Source of the DNA: Lojkania enalia
Lineage: Eukaryota > Ascomycota > Dothideomycetes > Pleosporales
DNA length: 64,000 bases
Reading direction: 5' to 3'
Assembly (NCBI GenBank): GCA_010094045.1
Contig: ML986579.1
Location: 3,015 to 67,014, forward strand
Both the position numbers and the translations under genes were made by a program. A model generated the notes under the pieces. That model was not told the origin of the DNA, made no database searches, and was given only the letters and a program-made list of their open reading frames with translations. Positions 25,081 to 37,504 of the stretch are shown here, piece after piece. The first letter of the stretch is position 1; every line of letters begins with the position of its first letter.

Positions 25081-28000
25081 ACGTAATCTACTACTAAGCG
25101 GTTAAAACTACTAAATAGTTAATAAGCTATTTAATTTTAATTTTAAAGTAGGATATCTCTATAACTATTAAAGTAATTAATTATATAGTAATATCTATAT
25201 AATTCTTACTATTTAGTATTTTAATTAGAGCTATTTTATATATTTTAATACGATAGTTTAACTTTTAATAGTACCTATAGTATTTTAGTTAATATAGTTA
25301 ACTATAACTATTTAAGCCTTTTTATTCTATTTAATAGCCTTCTTATTATTACTTTACTAATTATAGTCTATCTAATATAGAGACGGTATTTATATCTTTA
25401 ATTATCTTATATTTACGCTCCTTACGCTTTATAAATATTATATTTACCGTCTAGAGATCTCTATTCTCTATCTCTAAAAACGACTACCTATACGCTATAA
25501 ACGTAATACCCTTTATAAGACTTATAAGACTCTTAAGTATTAATATTAGTAAGCTATCTTAATATTATTCTATATACTATTATATATATTACGTTTAGTA
25601 CTCTACTTCTAAGTAATTATATAGTATTTATAACTACTATTTAGTAGGTTTTAACGTACCTTATAAGCGAGCGGCCTATATAAGCGAGCGGTCTACTCTA
25701 TTATTAAAACGCGACACCTAAGCTTTTAATAATAATATAATAATAAAATAATAAGAATATAGCCTAAAACGAGAATTAAGTAAACTTAGCCTTTTTAACT
25801 ACTAAAAGAAGCTAAATAAATAGCGAAAGACGCGCTGTTTTAATATTTAATATAATTTAAACAACTGTATACTAATAATACGCCGGAATCTACTTATAGT
25901 ATAATTATAAGCCTAACTTAAAGAGACTAACAAAACCTAAAGAGGAGGTTATTATCTAATATATACTTAACCTAGATTCGCGAGAATTTGCGCCTATTTT
26001 AGCTACTATATAAGATATAGTTAATAGCTTATTTACTAAGCGCGGTATAGGCTAGATTAGTATATATTAGCCTAGAAACTTTGTTAAATATACTTCTAAG
26101 CTTAAAATACGCTTAAATCAGCCTTATAATCGCTAGAAAGCTCTATATAAAGATTCTAAGGTAATTAAAGGCTAGTTTAAACTTATATAGTATATTAAAG
26201 AGAAGTATAGTATTATAGATAAGGATATATACAATTTTAACGAATCTAGCTTTTAAATAGGTGCTATCTTATTATAACTAGTTGTTATAGATATAGAGGG
26301 ATATAATCGACTAAAGGTAATTTAATTAGATAATTGTAAATGGATTTTAGTAATTTAGAGGATTAATACTACTAGCTAAATACTCCTACTCTTTATTATT
26401 ATTACTAGCTACTACTATCTCTCTACCTAGTACGAAGGCGATAATATACCTAAGAACTAGGCTATTACAGTTAATAAGAATAGCTAGATAATAAATAAAC
26501 TCGGTATTAAATAGTTAAAATACTTTTATAAGTATATAAAGGATTATATAATAGGCGCGCGTTAACTACTAATCTTTAATAGTTATAACAGCTATAACTC
26601 GCTTAATTTCTAGAAACTCTATAAGGAATAGAGTATTATTCTACTCTATATACTAGCTTATTTATTATACCTATTATAGCTACTAGATATAGGCTACTTC
26701 TTACTATTAAAGCATATATATAGAAATTAGATCTTAGTTTTAATATATAATTATATTAACTATATTATAAAACTTAAGTTCTTTCTAGCCTTTAAAGTTG
26801 CTTTTAATATATTAATTATAAAGGATAATATCTATATAAGCTTTTAAGGAGCTGGTCTAATCCTGTTTAATCTAGAAGCGGTACTTTTAAAGCTTAATAT
26901 AAAGCTTCGTATACTAATACCGCTAATATAAGATAATACCCTATAAGAAGTAAAAATACTAAATAATACGTATAAGCTAGAAGCTTAATTAATATTAATT
27001 TATAATCGGATTTAAAGGGATATAAGTTCTTTACTAGCTTCTATTATTAAGAAGCTAAATTAGCTTAAAAAAGGCTCTATAAAAGCGATATATTAGATCG
27101 GGTTAATATATAATAAAATTGTCAGCCTTTAAGAAGTAAATAAAGTAGTAATAAAATAGAAATAGCGGAAAAAAAGGCAGATTTAAGCGTAAGAGACCCT
27201 AATAAAAGTATAAGGAGAGATGATTATTACTAAAAAGGATAATAAGGAGGAAACTCGGGCTATAATACGCTAATTTAAGGTGTAATTAGGTACGAGTAGA
27301 TAGTATAAAACGTGCTATAGCTATTATAGTAAGACTGGGTATAATTTTTATATATACTAGAAGGATATAGAGGTTTCTATAGAATAATTGCGCAAGTTGT
27401 AAATTGCTATTATATTACTTAGTTGTTAAGCTATATATATATAAAGGTTGAAAAAGTTAATAGAGTAGACCGCTTACTTATATAGGCCGCTTACTTGTAA
27501 GGTACGTTAGGAGTAGTAGTATTAGGGTTTATAAAGCTTAGATATCGAGCTTTAAAATAATATAATCTAGACTAAATAGGACTAATCTAGATTCTTTAAA
27601 GCTTCTAGTTATATTTTTATTAGTAATAGTATTATTAAAAGCTACTTTAAATATAGGTAGAAAGTTTTCTTTAATTATATAGTTAATATAGTACTAAATT
27701 AAACTTTTAATCTCCTTACTATATATATACTTTAATAGACTAAAACAGCCTATATTAAGTAGTTATAGAAGATAAAATAAGTATAGAAGTATATAAAGTA
27801 TAATAATATTATATTCTTTATAATAATTATAAAATTTAATAGAATTATAGCTATTATAACCGTCTATAATAAGTAGTTAGTAGGTACTAGTAGTACTAGT
27901 TTTAATATATTTATTAAAGTGCTTAAACTATTTAAACCTATATTTAATAGATATCTAGCTCTTTTTACTAATAAATAAAACCTACTAAAGCTTATATACA

Positions 28001-28788
28001 ATTAACTAGTATTAGGTATTATATTATTACGCGCTCTTAAAGATAATAAATAGTAGAACCGGCTAGCTATATATATTTACTACTATAATTACTATTATCT
28101 ATTTAGTATTACTAGACTAGATAGATTTAGGTATTTGTCGCCTCTTAGTACTAGTAATATTTATTCTTAGGCTAATTTTATTTATTTAGAAGCTAGTCTC
28201 GTTAAAATTATATATATCTTTATTAAAGATACTATATTTAATCTTAGTATTATATATAAAGCGGAATTAGTTTTAAATAATCTTAGAATCTTTATTTAGA
28301 GCTTTTTAGTAGTTATATCGTCGATTAACGTATAATTTAAGTTCTAGAACGTATAAGACGAAGCGATTAGGCTAATTTTTGCTAATAGATTGCTAACCGC
28401 GATTAAGAAACAGTTTATTAGCTATATCTTATAGTATATTAAAATTAAGCTAAAACCTACGCGTATCTATATTAAGTATATAGTCTATAATTAACCTCTC
28501 CTCTAACTCTATAAGATTCTTCGAATTGGGGGTATAATCAGCCCTATAAGGTCTCCTATTATAGCGCTCTTTTAGAGTAGTATAGCTAACTTTAAACGCC
28601 TACGCTGCAGTTAAATTTAACTTAAATTAACCTTATTTAAAAGCTTTATTTACTATAGTTATATCGGCTTTAGATAAGCGTATTCTATTATATAGTTGTA
28701 GAGATATCACGAAAATTAATAGAGTGGTAGAGATTTTGGTGGGTTACTAACCGCTCGGTGGTTTTAACCGCTCGGTGGTAGATTACGT
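25081..28788 (-). mobile_element. Pot2/Fot1-like transposon F, with nested D1
   Basis: Ends acgtaatctactac and its inverse gtagattacgt lie at 25081 and 28788, each next to TA. Both contain repeats of a ccgctcggtggt-type unit, better preserved on the right. Removing D1 and one TA leaves 1855 bp. The right end is less RIP-altered than the left. Confidence 0.8.
25653..27503 (+). mobile_element. Pot2/Fot1-like transposon D1, nested in F
   Basis: A 1851 bp family D copy with well-preserved TIRs (acgtaccttataagcgagcg and its inverse) and TA flanks. Less degraded than D2: several DDE_1-like stretches can be followed on the plus strand, though TAG and TAA codons interrupt them. Confidence 0.85.
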
Positions 28789-29328
28789 TAGTATTATTAG
28801 TTAATAGATTAGAAATAGAGTAGTAGGAGAAGGCTTTTACTTTACTATACTTCTATATTAACGCGAAAATAGTACTACTTTACGATAATTAACAAATAGT
28901 AGATATTATAAATAAAATATTTAAACGCTTTAATACTAAAATTCGCTATATAGATATATACTAGTACTAGCTACGATAAGAAGTAGTAGAGTAGAGACTT
29001 ACAATTAGTTGGTAACCGACAAATTAGATACTAGCTAACGGCCTTATAAAAGTTCTATAGCTATAATAATACTAAAAGTTTATTAAGTAATTAGAAATGG
29101 AAGATATTTCAGCTAGAATCGAATCTTAGGAATTTCTATCAGCCAAATAAATCGATTACCAACAAGAATCTTAGGGGGTGATCCAAATTGATTGCAACTC
29201 ATCCTATATCATATCAAATTGATATTTCTACAAGCTTACTTAGCTCTAACACCAGTTACTCTGTATAATTTACCTTCATTTTTTTTTCTATGCAGCTTCT
29301 CCTTCGCAGTTAAAGCTGGGGGTGTGTG
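28789..29328. other. Boundary between RIP block and normal-composition DNA
   Basis: AT-rich, RIP-like sequence fades out between about 29050 and 29150. No gene, TIR or LTR is seen. A short GT-repeat immediately precedes the LTR-1 copy at 29329. Confidence 0.4.
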
Positions 29329-29553
29329 TGTGATAGGGATTTGGCGAGTCTACTGAGTACGATTTCCTACTACCGTACAGGAGCAAGTTATCCGGTTGCA
29401 GGTTGTATCGGATACCGTCGCACGATATCAAATCACGCTGGATATCAGCTGATATACCCTTCCTTATATACATAAATGTGGCCTACTGGCCATCCTCAAT
29501 CAACTAGTTTAGCTCCTCATCTCCCTCCGAGACGAGATTCGCCTCCCACCACA
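29329..29553 (-). repeat. LTR, family LTR-1, un-RIPped copy
   Basis: On the minus strand it begins TGTGGTGGGAGGCG and ends near CCCTATCACA, about 225 bp, with a TATA-like tatataagg inside. It matches the RIP-mutated LTR at 16834-17018. No 5 bp target duplication is seen (right flank atgtc, left flank GT-repeat), so it is not a simple solo insertion. The MFS pseudogene ends exactly at its edge. Confidence 0.7.
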
Positions 29554-30850
29554 ATGTCCGCATAAATAAGAGGCAAATTAGGAAGGTTGGCAGCAGGGAA
29601 ATACTCAGCAAGTTTCTTCGGGAGAACATCCTGCCAGATAGCCGCGACAACGGTCAGGCCAATTGCGCCACCGATATTGCCGAACATTCCTAACACAGTC
29701 AGACAAATAGCAGTATGCTGATGTGAAGCGGCAGTCAAGATATTAATCTCATTGCAGAAAATAATAATACCGGCAGCAGCAGAAATAAATATCTAGCACA
29801 TTACGATATAGCCAATGTCCCCATCTGGACGGCGGAGATGGATCACTAAGCCCATTCCAAGGATAGTGAAGAGAATCTAACGTAGAGTCAGACAGGCTTG
29901 AAGCGTCCAGTATAGTGTATTAATGTGCCCACAGAGAGGGCGCAGACGAAGCAGCAAACGGTGTAAATCTGGACAACATAGCTGGCGTCAGTAACGCCCA
30001 GGTCATAAACCACCTGCGAAAAAGAAGTAAAGAAGCTGTTCCAGCAAAAGTGACTGACAAACAGCGTAGCAGAAAGAATGCAAGCGCTTAAGAATGTGCG
30101 ATCCAAGAGGAGAGTGTAGGGAAATGACGTGACATGGGCGAAGAATCTCCCCCATACAATAGAAGGTCACAAGAGCGATGCCAAAAACCCAGAGATAGAT
30201 GGTAAGCAGGGATTGCCAACCTTTTGCTTGTAAGGTGCAAAGATTAAGTGGTAGAAGAAAGAGAGCGACGCCACCAGATAGTAGGATGAGACCAACGGCA
30301 TCAAATTCGCAGCAGTAGTGGATAAAAGACTGCCAGGATCTTCGCTGACTGTTGCACTTCGGGTTAAGACCCTGCTTCTTGGCCTCGAAATAATTATAAA
30401 GTAAAAGCCCAGATAGCGGAATGGTTATGATTGGTAAGAGAATCGTGAAAAATCTGCAGCACCAACGTCAGCCAGGTCCGTTCAGGAAGCTAGAGGAAAT
30501 AGGGCCACCTAACTAGCAAGTAATCAGATTCGGCGACGAGACAAGGGCTTGCATCAGCCCTCGATTGCGTAGCGAGGATGTATCGGCAACGAAGACACTG
30601 AGACTATATTGAATGCCATTTTTTCCGACTGTGTAAAGACTTGGGAGGCAGCATATGCTTCGACATTATTGCAAGCAGCCATCATGATAAGTCCAACAGC
30701 AGCGATGCAAATTCAGAAAAGATATCCCTGGGTCGACCGAAAACATCAAGGATTTTGGCGAGTGTGAGATTTGTGAGACCACCTATAACACTACTCAAAA
30801 TAGCGACGGTTGGCGTAAGTGACTTAACAGACCCCTAACAGATCTATGAT
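29554..30850 (-). pseudogene. Siderophore-type MFS transporter pseudogene, truncated at both ends
   Basis: Minus-strand translation in shifting frames gives segments typical of Sit/MirB-like siderophore-iron transporters of the major facilitator superfamily: NLTLAKILDVFGRP near 30750, MMAACNNVEAYAA near 30660, SLSVFVADTSSLRNRGLM near 30560, NSFFTSFSQVVYDLGVTDAS near 30030 and GGAIGLTVVAAIWQDVLPKK near 29640. Several frameshifts and in-frame stops separate them. The N-terminus is missing, and the C-terminus is cut after LIYADI where LTR-1 starts. Such proteins normally import ferric siderophores across the plasma membrane; this copy cannot. Changes are mostly indels and scattered stops, not the dense RIP of the transposons. 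Confidence 0.8.
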
Positions 30851-32134
30851 GACCACCTACAATTAACTCGCCCACCCCAAGTCGTGGAATTACAGCGATG
30901 GAATACCTGGGTCGAATTGGCGGTTTGCTCTTGTATATATCTCTAAAAGTCGTTGGGGATTCGCGTAGAAATTCGTTGAAGACCAGGGGCATTTCACGCT
31001 CGGCCAATAGTGTCTGAAGGGACTCGGTGGCTGATGAACTAGCCTAGGTAGGGGAGTCGATAGAGTCAAAGCTAAACTATGCTGCGGATGCTTATCTGAT
31101 GGCAGCTCGTCCTTGAAAGGAAGAAAAAGAAACGAACCTATAAAGGAAGAGTCACCAATGACAATAGTCTCAAACCTTCTCTACTTGCTCTCATCGGCTC
31201 GGCAAGCCGGGGCACATTACACAGACGGAAGCGAGAGCGGACCGATTCAGAGAGCTAAATCTAATCCGCTCATCTGCAAGCCGAAGCACACTATACGACC
31301 GGGAGGCTAGAGCGGATTGAGTAAAAAATGTAAGCTTAATTTGCTCACCTGCAATCTCTCCTTCGCATCCTTGTAAGCTTACCCTCACCTACACGCCTTC
31401 CTCGCGCATCTATAATAACAGCCTTAATCCTTCTCTAATTCACTATGTACGAAACTAGTGTACGTGCGTTGGGCCGGGTCATTAGCCCGAAATACCATAG
31501 TTCATCAAACACTTATAACATCGGCCTTGATTCCTTCTTATCGTTTCACCACCCCCCGATTAGAGCCTTTTTATAGACCCACTTTCCATCCGGTTTCCTT
31601 TCATCGGCCACAAGCAGCTATGTGGCGGCCGGTCTACATTATTTGTCAAGAACACTAGCGCCGGTTTCATTCTATAGCCAGTTAAAGAGCCCACTTGCCA
31701 CAGATTACTGGCCAACAAAAAATTGATCCGGCGCGGCTTTTAGCTGTCTCGTAATCGATAAGGAAACCACTAGAAACTGGTGATGGCACGTACGGCGTCT
31801 ATGAAGGGCCTGAATAGACTTTTGTGTTGCATTTCTTTCATGAACCTTAGCTGATATAGAGGCATTACTATCTTCCCCTAGATTTTCTGAGGGTGTGGCG
31901 TAGAGATAGGGTATATGTCAAGCAATTCTGCATGTATCTCGATAGGTCTATGTAGGACATCACCTTTCTGAGTTGGTTGTTGGCTGTTATTTGCGTGGGC
32001 GTAAGACTGTCATGCAGTTGCGAACACTTTGTATGCATAATCTTCGGCCGGGGTAGCGACTGGGCGGTTGGCTATGTACGGATAGAAAGGTAATAAGAAA
32101 TGTACGGAGTGATTGTGGGAAGATATCTCAACGA
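30851..32134. other. Intergenic region between MFS pseudogene and the NRPS-like gene
   Basis: Normal-composition sequence with no convincing coding region on either strand. A short imperfect repeat (taatccgctcatctgcaa at about 31262 and taatttgctcacctgcaa at about 31337) is visible. The second unit contains TTTGCTCA (31340-31347), a perfect match to the yeast Mac1 site, but it lies downstream of the NRPS-like gene. The 3' UTR of that gene should fall just left of 32135. Confidence 0.4.
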
Positions 32135-35100
32135 CTACCCAGAGCTACTGTGGCAGCTATCCATAAGCTTTGCATACTTCGTGAATTCTTCATCCTTCAT
32201 GAACATTTCCAACTCCTCGGGAAATGTACCGAGTACGAGTTCCACACCCCCATCTTTTTTCATGGGATAGATGACTAAGAACCGGAAACGCTTGTGACCC
32301 CGTTCGATCTGGAGTCGTAAGACTTCGGGAGAGCCTCCATCGGCGAAGAATTTATTACCGAACGAGATCTCACTCGTCTGAAACAGGATTAAATTAGAGA
32401 TCATGGCGTGCATTCCATCGAGACCCATGCAGGCGGTAGTGAACCTGCTATGGTCGGGCAAGGACCGCAAAAGCGAAAAAGCATCATGTACAAGTGAGGG
32501 TGTTATACGTGCGGTAGCCTCGCGTATAAGATATGCGACGCGGCCAATACTAGTCTCTGGGGAGCAAAGAGTTTCGATGGGCATATTGGGTCGATTTAGA
32601 ATGAGCATGCTGCCCATATACGTTGAGGGTAATAGAGAAGAGAAGTAAGGCCGACCGTCAGTCGGTAACTCTAGAACCGATATCTCATCCGGTCCAAAGG
32701 TTTCGCCCCGGAGCTCCTTAGCCACACGGTATCGGGCCTTTATCGCAGAGCGCCAGAAGAAGGCTTGCACAATATCACTGATAGACGTGATAACCCCCTT
32801 AGCCTCTGGGTCAGCTATTACTTCTTGTTTAAGCTTCTGCACTTTCTCAGGCGAAATTAAGAACATAGTAGTGCTTAGGCTATTCTCAACGGGTGGGGGT
32901 GGCCAGACGAATTTCCGAGGGAAGGCTGGTGGCAGAGGGAGAGCCTTTTCCTTTGGGGCGAGAAATTTATCAGCCTCCTGGATACCCTTTGCATGACCTC
33001 CTACGGGTTCCTCTGGGGGTAGAAATGGTAGAAAGCCCCACACTCCAGGATCTACCTCATGAACTGGTCGAGCGTATCCTTCTAACTCGTACAGAATTTC
33101 TGGCAAACTATGATTGGAGCTCTCCGAGTCGAACCAGCTGCATGTCGCTGACATGTCCCCTTGAAGATATCTGCAGTTCTCAGCCCATGCCTTAAGAGCC
33201 ACCATGACACCAATGCCATCAAGACAGCAGTGGTTGAAGTTTGTGGCGAGAATGCAACCACCTTTGACAAAATTGGCTTGTGCAACCAAGATATCAGTGG
33301 GCATTGGCGGAAACGGACTCCCTGCGAAGACAAGCTCGTCCTTAAATGCCGATGGCACGAACCCGGCATCTCGCAGCTGCTCGAACGGCGGAAGAACATT
33401 GGAAAGATTCTTGTAGGTTAACTGCCTCAGCGCAGTGGAAGACCCTGTACGATCGCCACTCGAGTGGTCCGGCAATGAAAGGGGGGGGATTGTGACGCAG
33501 AGGTCTCCTTTCGATTGATACCCAATTTCCTGTTCCGAGCAATTCATCATTTTGCCACCGATGGCTGGAATAAGTTTCATTGTGCGAAGCAGACCGTCTT
33601 GTAGATTTGAGAAAGCCTCTTTGAAAGTGACCCCTTCTCGGAGAGCAAAGTAGAAGTTTATTCCCATATAGTGATTTGGGTTCACATAGTCAAATGGGTT
33701 CAACTTGAACGATAGTCGCGCCTTGTGTTCATATATCATCCTTTTCATCTTGGCCATGCCATCATTAATAATATAGCCTGAAGTCATTCCGTTTGTCTTA
33801 CTCGCCTGAGTCGTTAGACGCGCAAGCGCGGTAGAGAACTTGGCAAGGGTGGGGCTTGCGTAGAGATGTCGAGGAGCAAGTTGGTTCTGTAAACCCATTG
33901 CTGCACCAATAGTCTTAACGGCCTGGAACACAAGCAGTGAGTCTAACCCGAGATTAAAAAAATCCGCGTCTGGCGAGGCCTCATGGAGCGTAGGTAACAA
34001 GGAGCCGAGGATGGGACGGATAGAGTTCATGATTGAATCAACCGAGTTTGTATCAACCATAAAAGCACCCGAGTGCTCACCGCGCGATATATAAAAACGC
34101 TCGATATAGTCGGCGTAGAGTGCTAGAGTGGCCTTTCGCTCCACAGTTCCCTTGTCTGTGCGGATAAATGGTTTCTCTGGATCTGCAAAGGCAATATAAT
34201 CTCTTAGCAGCTGGCTCTTGTGTCGAGACAAGGTATTGGCTTTTTCTACTGTTAACCATATGCTATCAAGAACCTCATCGTCTCTAGATGATGGGTCTTT
34301 CAACTCAATGAGCAGGCCTGCCTGGGGCTTTCCTGTCCCGATCTGTGAGGCACCACTACATTAGCTAAGGCATTCTTTGTCTATTGAATTTAGGAGAAAT
34401 TTGAATTGGCTCACTTACCACAAGGCAGCTTTCGATTGCTGGGTGTGCGGTTATGAAGGCCTCCGTGTCCAAGGGTGATATTTTGTAGCCATTGGACAGT
34501 ACGACTAGATCGTCGCTTCTTCCCTTGAAGGCCCATAGATTTGGCTTCGTTGGATGCTTGACATATAAATCTTTAAAGTTGATGGATTGCTTGTCCGGAA
34601 ATGTGTGGAAAATTCCCTGGAACAAGTCGCTGTGCTTGTTGCGATGCACCCAGTGTTCATATGTCTCGGGCTCTGTCTCTTTGAACTCGAATCCGGAGAA
34701 TGGGTGGAAGGCAAACCAGAGCCAGTCTTCTCTTTCTACCAAAAGGTTACCGATGAACAGACCCTCTGTCGTGCCTATCAAGTTTAGGACTCTGATCACT
34801 TCATTCACTTTTCCAGCGCTAATTGGGCTGACAGGACCTTAACAGTAAGTGCATTAGTGCTATAGTTTTAGACATAAAGCATGGAATGAAAACGCTTACC
34901 CCCTGATGCACAAATGAATTTTGACGACTTAAATTTTGCCAAGACGTCGGGAGTTTCGCCTAGCTCATCGACAAGTGATGGAACCATGCTCCAGATATCG
35001 ATTGCTCCATGGTCTGCAAGAGACTCTATGAGATTCATATTAGGTAAAACACTTGCCGGCCCTAGTACACAGTGCAGGCCGAAGAGGGAAGGCATAAGAA

Positions 35101-37426
35101 TATTCATAATGATCCCGGCTCCCTATAAGATTTAATCGTCAGCCAATGGGCACATAGTATTCCAGGATAGTTAAGTACAAGAAAACTTACATGGCTCATA
35201 GGAAATGACGAGTATATCGCATCCCCTTCCTTCCAGTCCGACGTCCAAGGGGCCAATCTACCGTCTCCCTCAGTAGGTGGAAGCAGCCGCACCGCATCCA
35301 TTGTGCCGATCAGACCATGAGACCATGGGATAGGCTTTGGTACACCTGTAGTACCAGAGGTATGCAGGAAACAGAACGGGTCGTTGATAGCTTCTTCAAA
35401 TGTTTTGTTATATGGAAAGAACTCGGTCCGTTCAGCGTCGAGAAGCTCATCGATTTCAGGCATATTCAGAAGTTTCATGGACCGTTGCTGCAGAATGTCT
35501 CCCACCAAAGCAAGGCAAGGCTGCTCACGAGGTTTAACCCAAATGTTGCATTTTACTGCGTCTAGGACTGCTAAAGCCCCTTCGGTATTATTCTTGGGAG
35601 AAAGAAACAAAGCCTTCGCGAAAAAAAGGCCAGTGTTAGTCCACCGGTCCCCAAATATTATTTACAGTGTTACAGGGTAGCCTTCACTTACAGCGTAACC
35701 AGCCTTCACGCAAGCGTAGGTCAAAAGGATATGTCGAATATCATCTTTGTATGGTCAATAATACTTCGGCTAGGACGATAGCCTCGAGTGCGAGAGTTTC
35801 TTTTCTACTTACGAGGTCCAATATATGCAACCGGCTGGATAAGTGTGGGTTTTCCAACCTGCCTCTGTAGCCACCAAGCGGTTTTGTCAACCGCCTGTGC
35901 AAACGAGTGGGCGGTGATTCGCCTAAAACTGTGAAAATTGTCGGAAAATTCTGCCACTGAGAGGATTATGCGATCTGGATTGGTAGAAGCCAGGCTATCC
36001 AAGATCTGCGGGATAAGTCTCTTTCCGTATTGTGTCGAAGTATATCCTGTGCTATTGTTTAGATAGGGACTGGTTAATGTGGATGGCTGGAATTGAAGCT
36101 TCTCAGTAGCGTCTTTGTTGTTGGCAAGACTGGCAGAGAACTCGTTTACTTTTTTGGACGCTTGTTGATTGCTTGCTAATTTCGCATCATTGATAGCATC
36201 AGGGGGCTCCCACGGCTTTTCCCGAAAATAGCTGGGCCGGCCATTCTCGTAGACTATCTCCAGTCTAGGGTCTTTTTCGAAATCACCCTTTGGGGCGCTT
36301 ATCCACTCGCCATCCGCCATCAAAGCGATGCTACAATGCCATGGAGTTGTAAATCCGGTCTTGGTGTTGAGTAGGCTCATAGATACCTTGTGCTCGCCTA
36401 CAGATTGATGAATAGAAAGCCGCAAATGACGTGGAAAGGCGGCTTTAACCGCTCCTGCAAAAGCCTGCTTGGCGAGCGATTAGCCAGAGCGATTGCCAAA
36501 CACTCTATGTCAAGAAATACCCGGAGTGACCATTTGGAGTCAACTTACATATCCTCGGATCAGCATTTGCTTTGCGAGGTATTTCACATCCCTCTTATAG
36601 CCGTTGCTCGTTCTACCTTCGCCGAGCGTGAATATATATTGCAGATCTGACTCCAGAAACCTTCGATACCCGAGATAGGTCATCCGTGTATCAGGATTTG
36701 TAGCGATTTCGTCGTCGATGTCAAGGTCTTCTTTACCATATTTATTGAAGAGGAATCGGCGGAAATTTGTAGCGTTTGCGACATATGTGATTTCCTTTAG
36801 CTTTTGTGGCAGAGGAAAATTGACTAAGTCTCTAAGTCTTGAGAAATCGATATGGTCGAAACCCTTTTGGACAGACATTGCGCGTAGAGCCTCTCCATAA
36901 GCCCAGGTATCGCGATCAGGAATGCACAGTAAATCTACGGGTGAACCCAGTTATATTAATAGACGGCTTGGAAAGAAAGAGGGGTGGCGTGGCTGGTTTT
37001 AAACACACCATTGTAAACAAGGCCATCCGAGATGATAGTGACCTTTGCACCAGGTGCATATACGTCTCCGACGCGTATACACATAGTATTCAACCGTTGA
37101 AGGGCCAACTCCTCAGCTTTATCAGGTAGAATACCAAACACCTTGTAAACTTTGTTTGCCGACTTAAAAGGGAATGCAGGCAGGCACATTTGCACCTGTG
37201 TTTCCGCCATGATGAACTGGTCGATGACTGACAAGAACTTGGTCCTGCCCGCGGCAAGCCGTTCCTTGGAATCATCGAATTTGTTGAGCGCATACTCGAA
37301 GATTATGTCCAAGATCTTGTTAGAAGTCTCCATGATATCCATCTTGGAATGCGAAATGAGGGGCAATTTCTCGTCAATTAAAGAAATCTCTCTGAGACCG
37401 TTTGTAGGTTGGGCAACAATATGCAT
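32135..37426 (-). CDS. crmA-like: Isocyanide synthase-NRPS-like enzyme (ICS-A-T-acyltransferase)
   Basis: Predicted exons (minus): 37426-37009, 36934-36549, 36464-35813, 35744-35692, 35613-35191, 35122-34900, 34837-34419, 34342-32135. The seven GT-AG introns (62-84 bp) keep frame, giving about 1593 aa. Domains: a DIT1/PvcA isocyanide synthase, about residues 10-330 (CLPAFPFKSANKVYKVFG, RLSIHQSVGEHKVS); an adenylation domain, about 400-930 (FLHTSGTTGVPKPIP, NLIGTTEG, FKGRSDDLVVLSNGYKI, late Lys in TDKGTVERK); a thiolation domain (LGLDSL, Ser about 993); and a C-terminal acyltransferase like trichothecene 3-O-acetyltransferase with HCCLD (about 1229-1233). This is the layout of Aspergillus CrmA, which makes copper-starvation-induced valine-derived isocyanides. 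The ICS would convert an amino-acid amine to an isocyanide, the A-T part load the product, and the transferase release it. Substrate and regulation here are unknown. I chose ATG 37426 because the ICS homology begins just after it; the frame stays open to 37508, so a further exon is possible. No stops or frameshifts were found, unlike its neighbours. Confidence 0.9.
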
Positions 37427-37504
37427 GATGATGGGGGCAAGACGAACCGGGTGACTTTGAAATCCGAAGACCACCGGGAATGAATTATTAGTCCGAGGTA
37501 AGAA

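Noticed and set aside
1..29100. Mitochondrial origin of the AT-rich blocks
   Set aside because: The blocks contain nuclear DNA transposons and LTR repeats with RIP-type transitions and grade into nuclear genes.
32403..33421. Open frames on the plus strand opposite the acyltransferase domain
   Set aside because: They are antisense shadows of a strongly supported coding exon and show no domain features.
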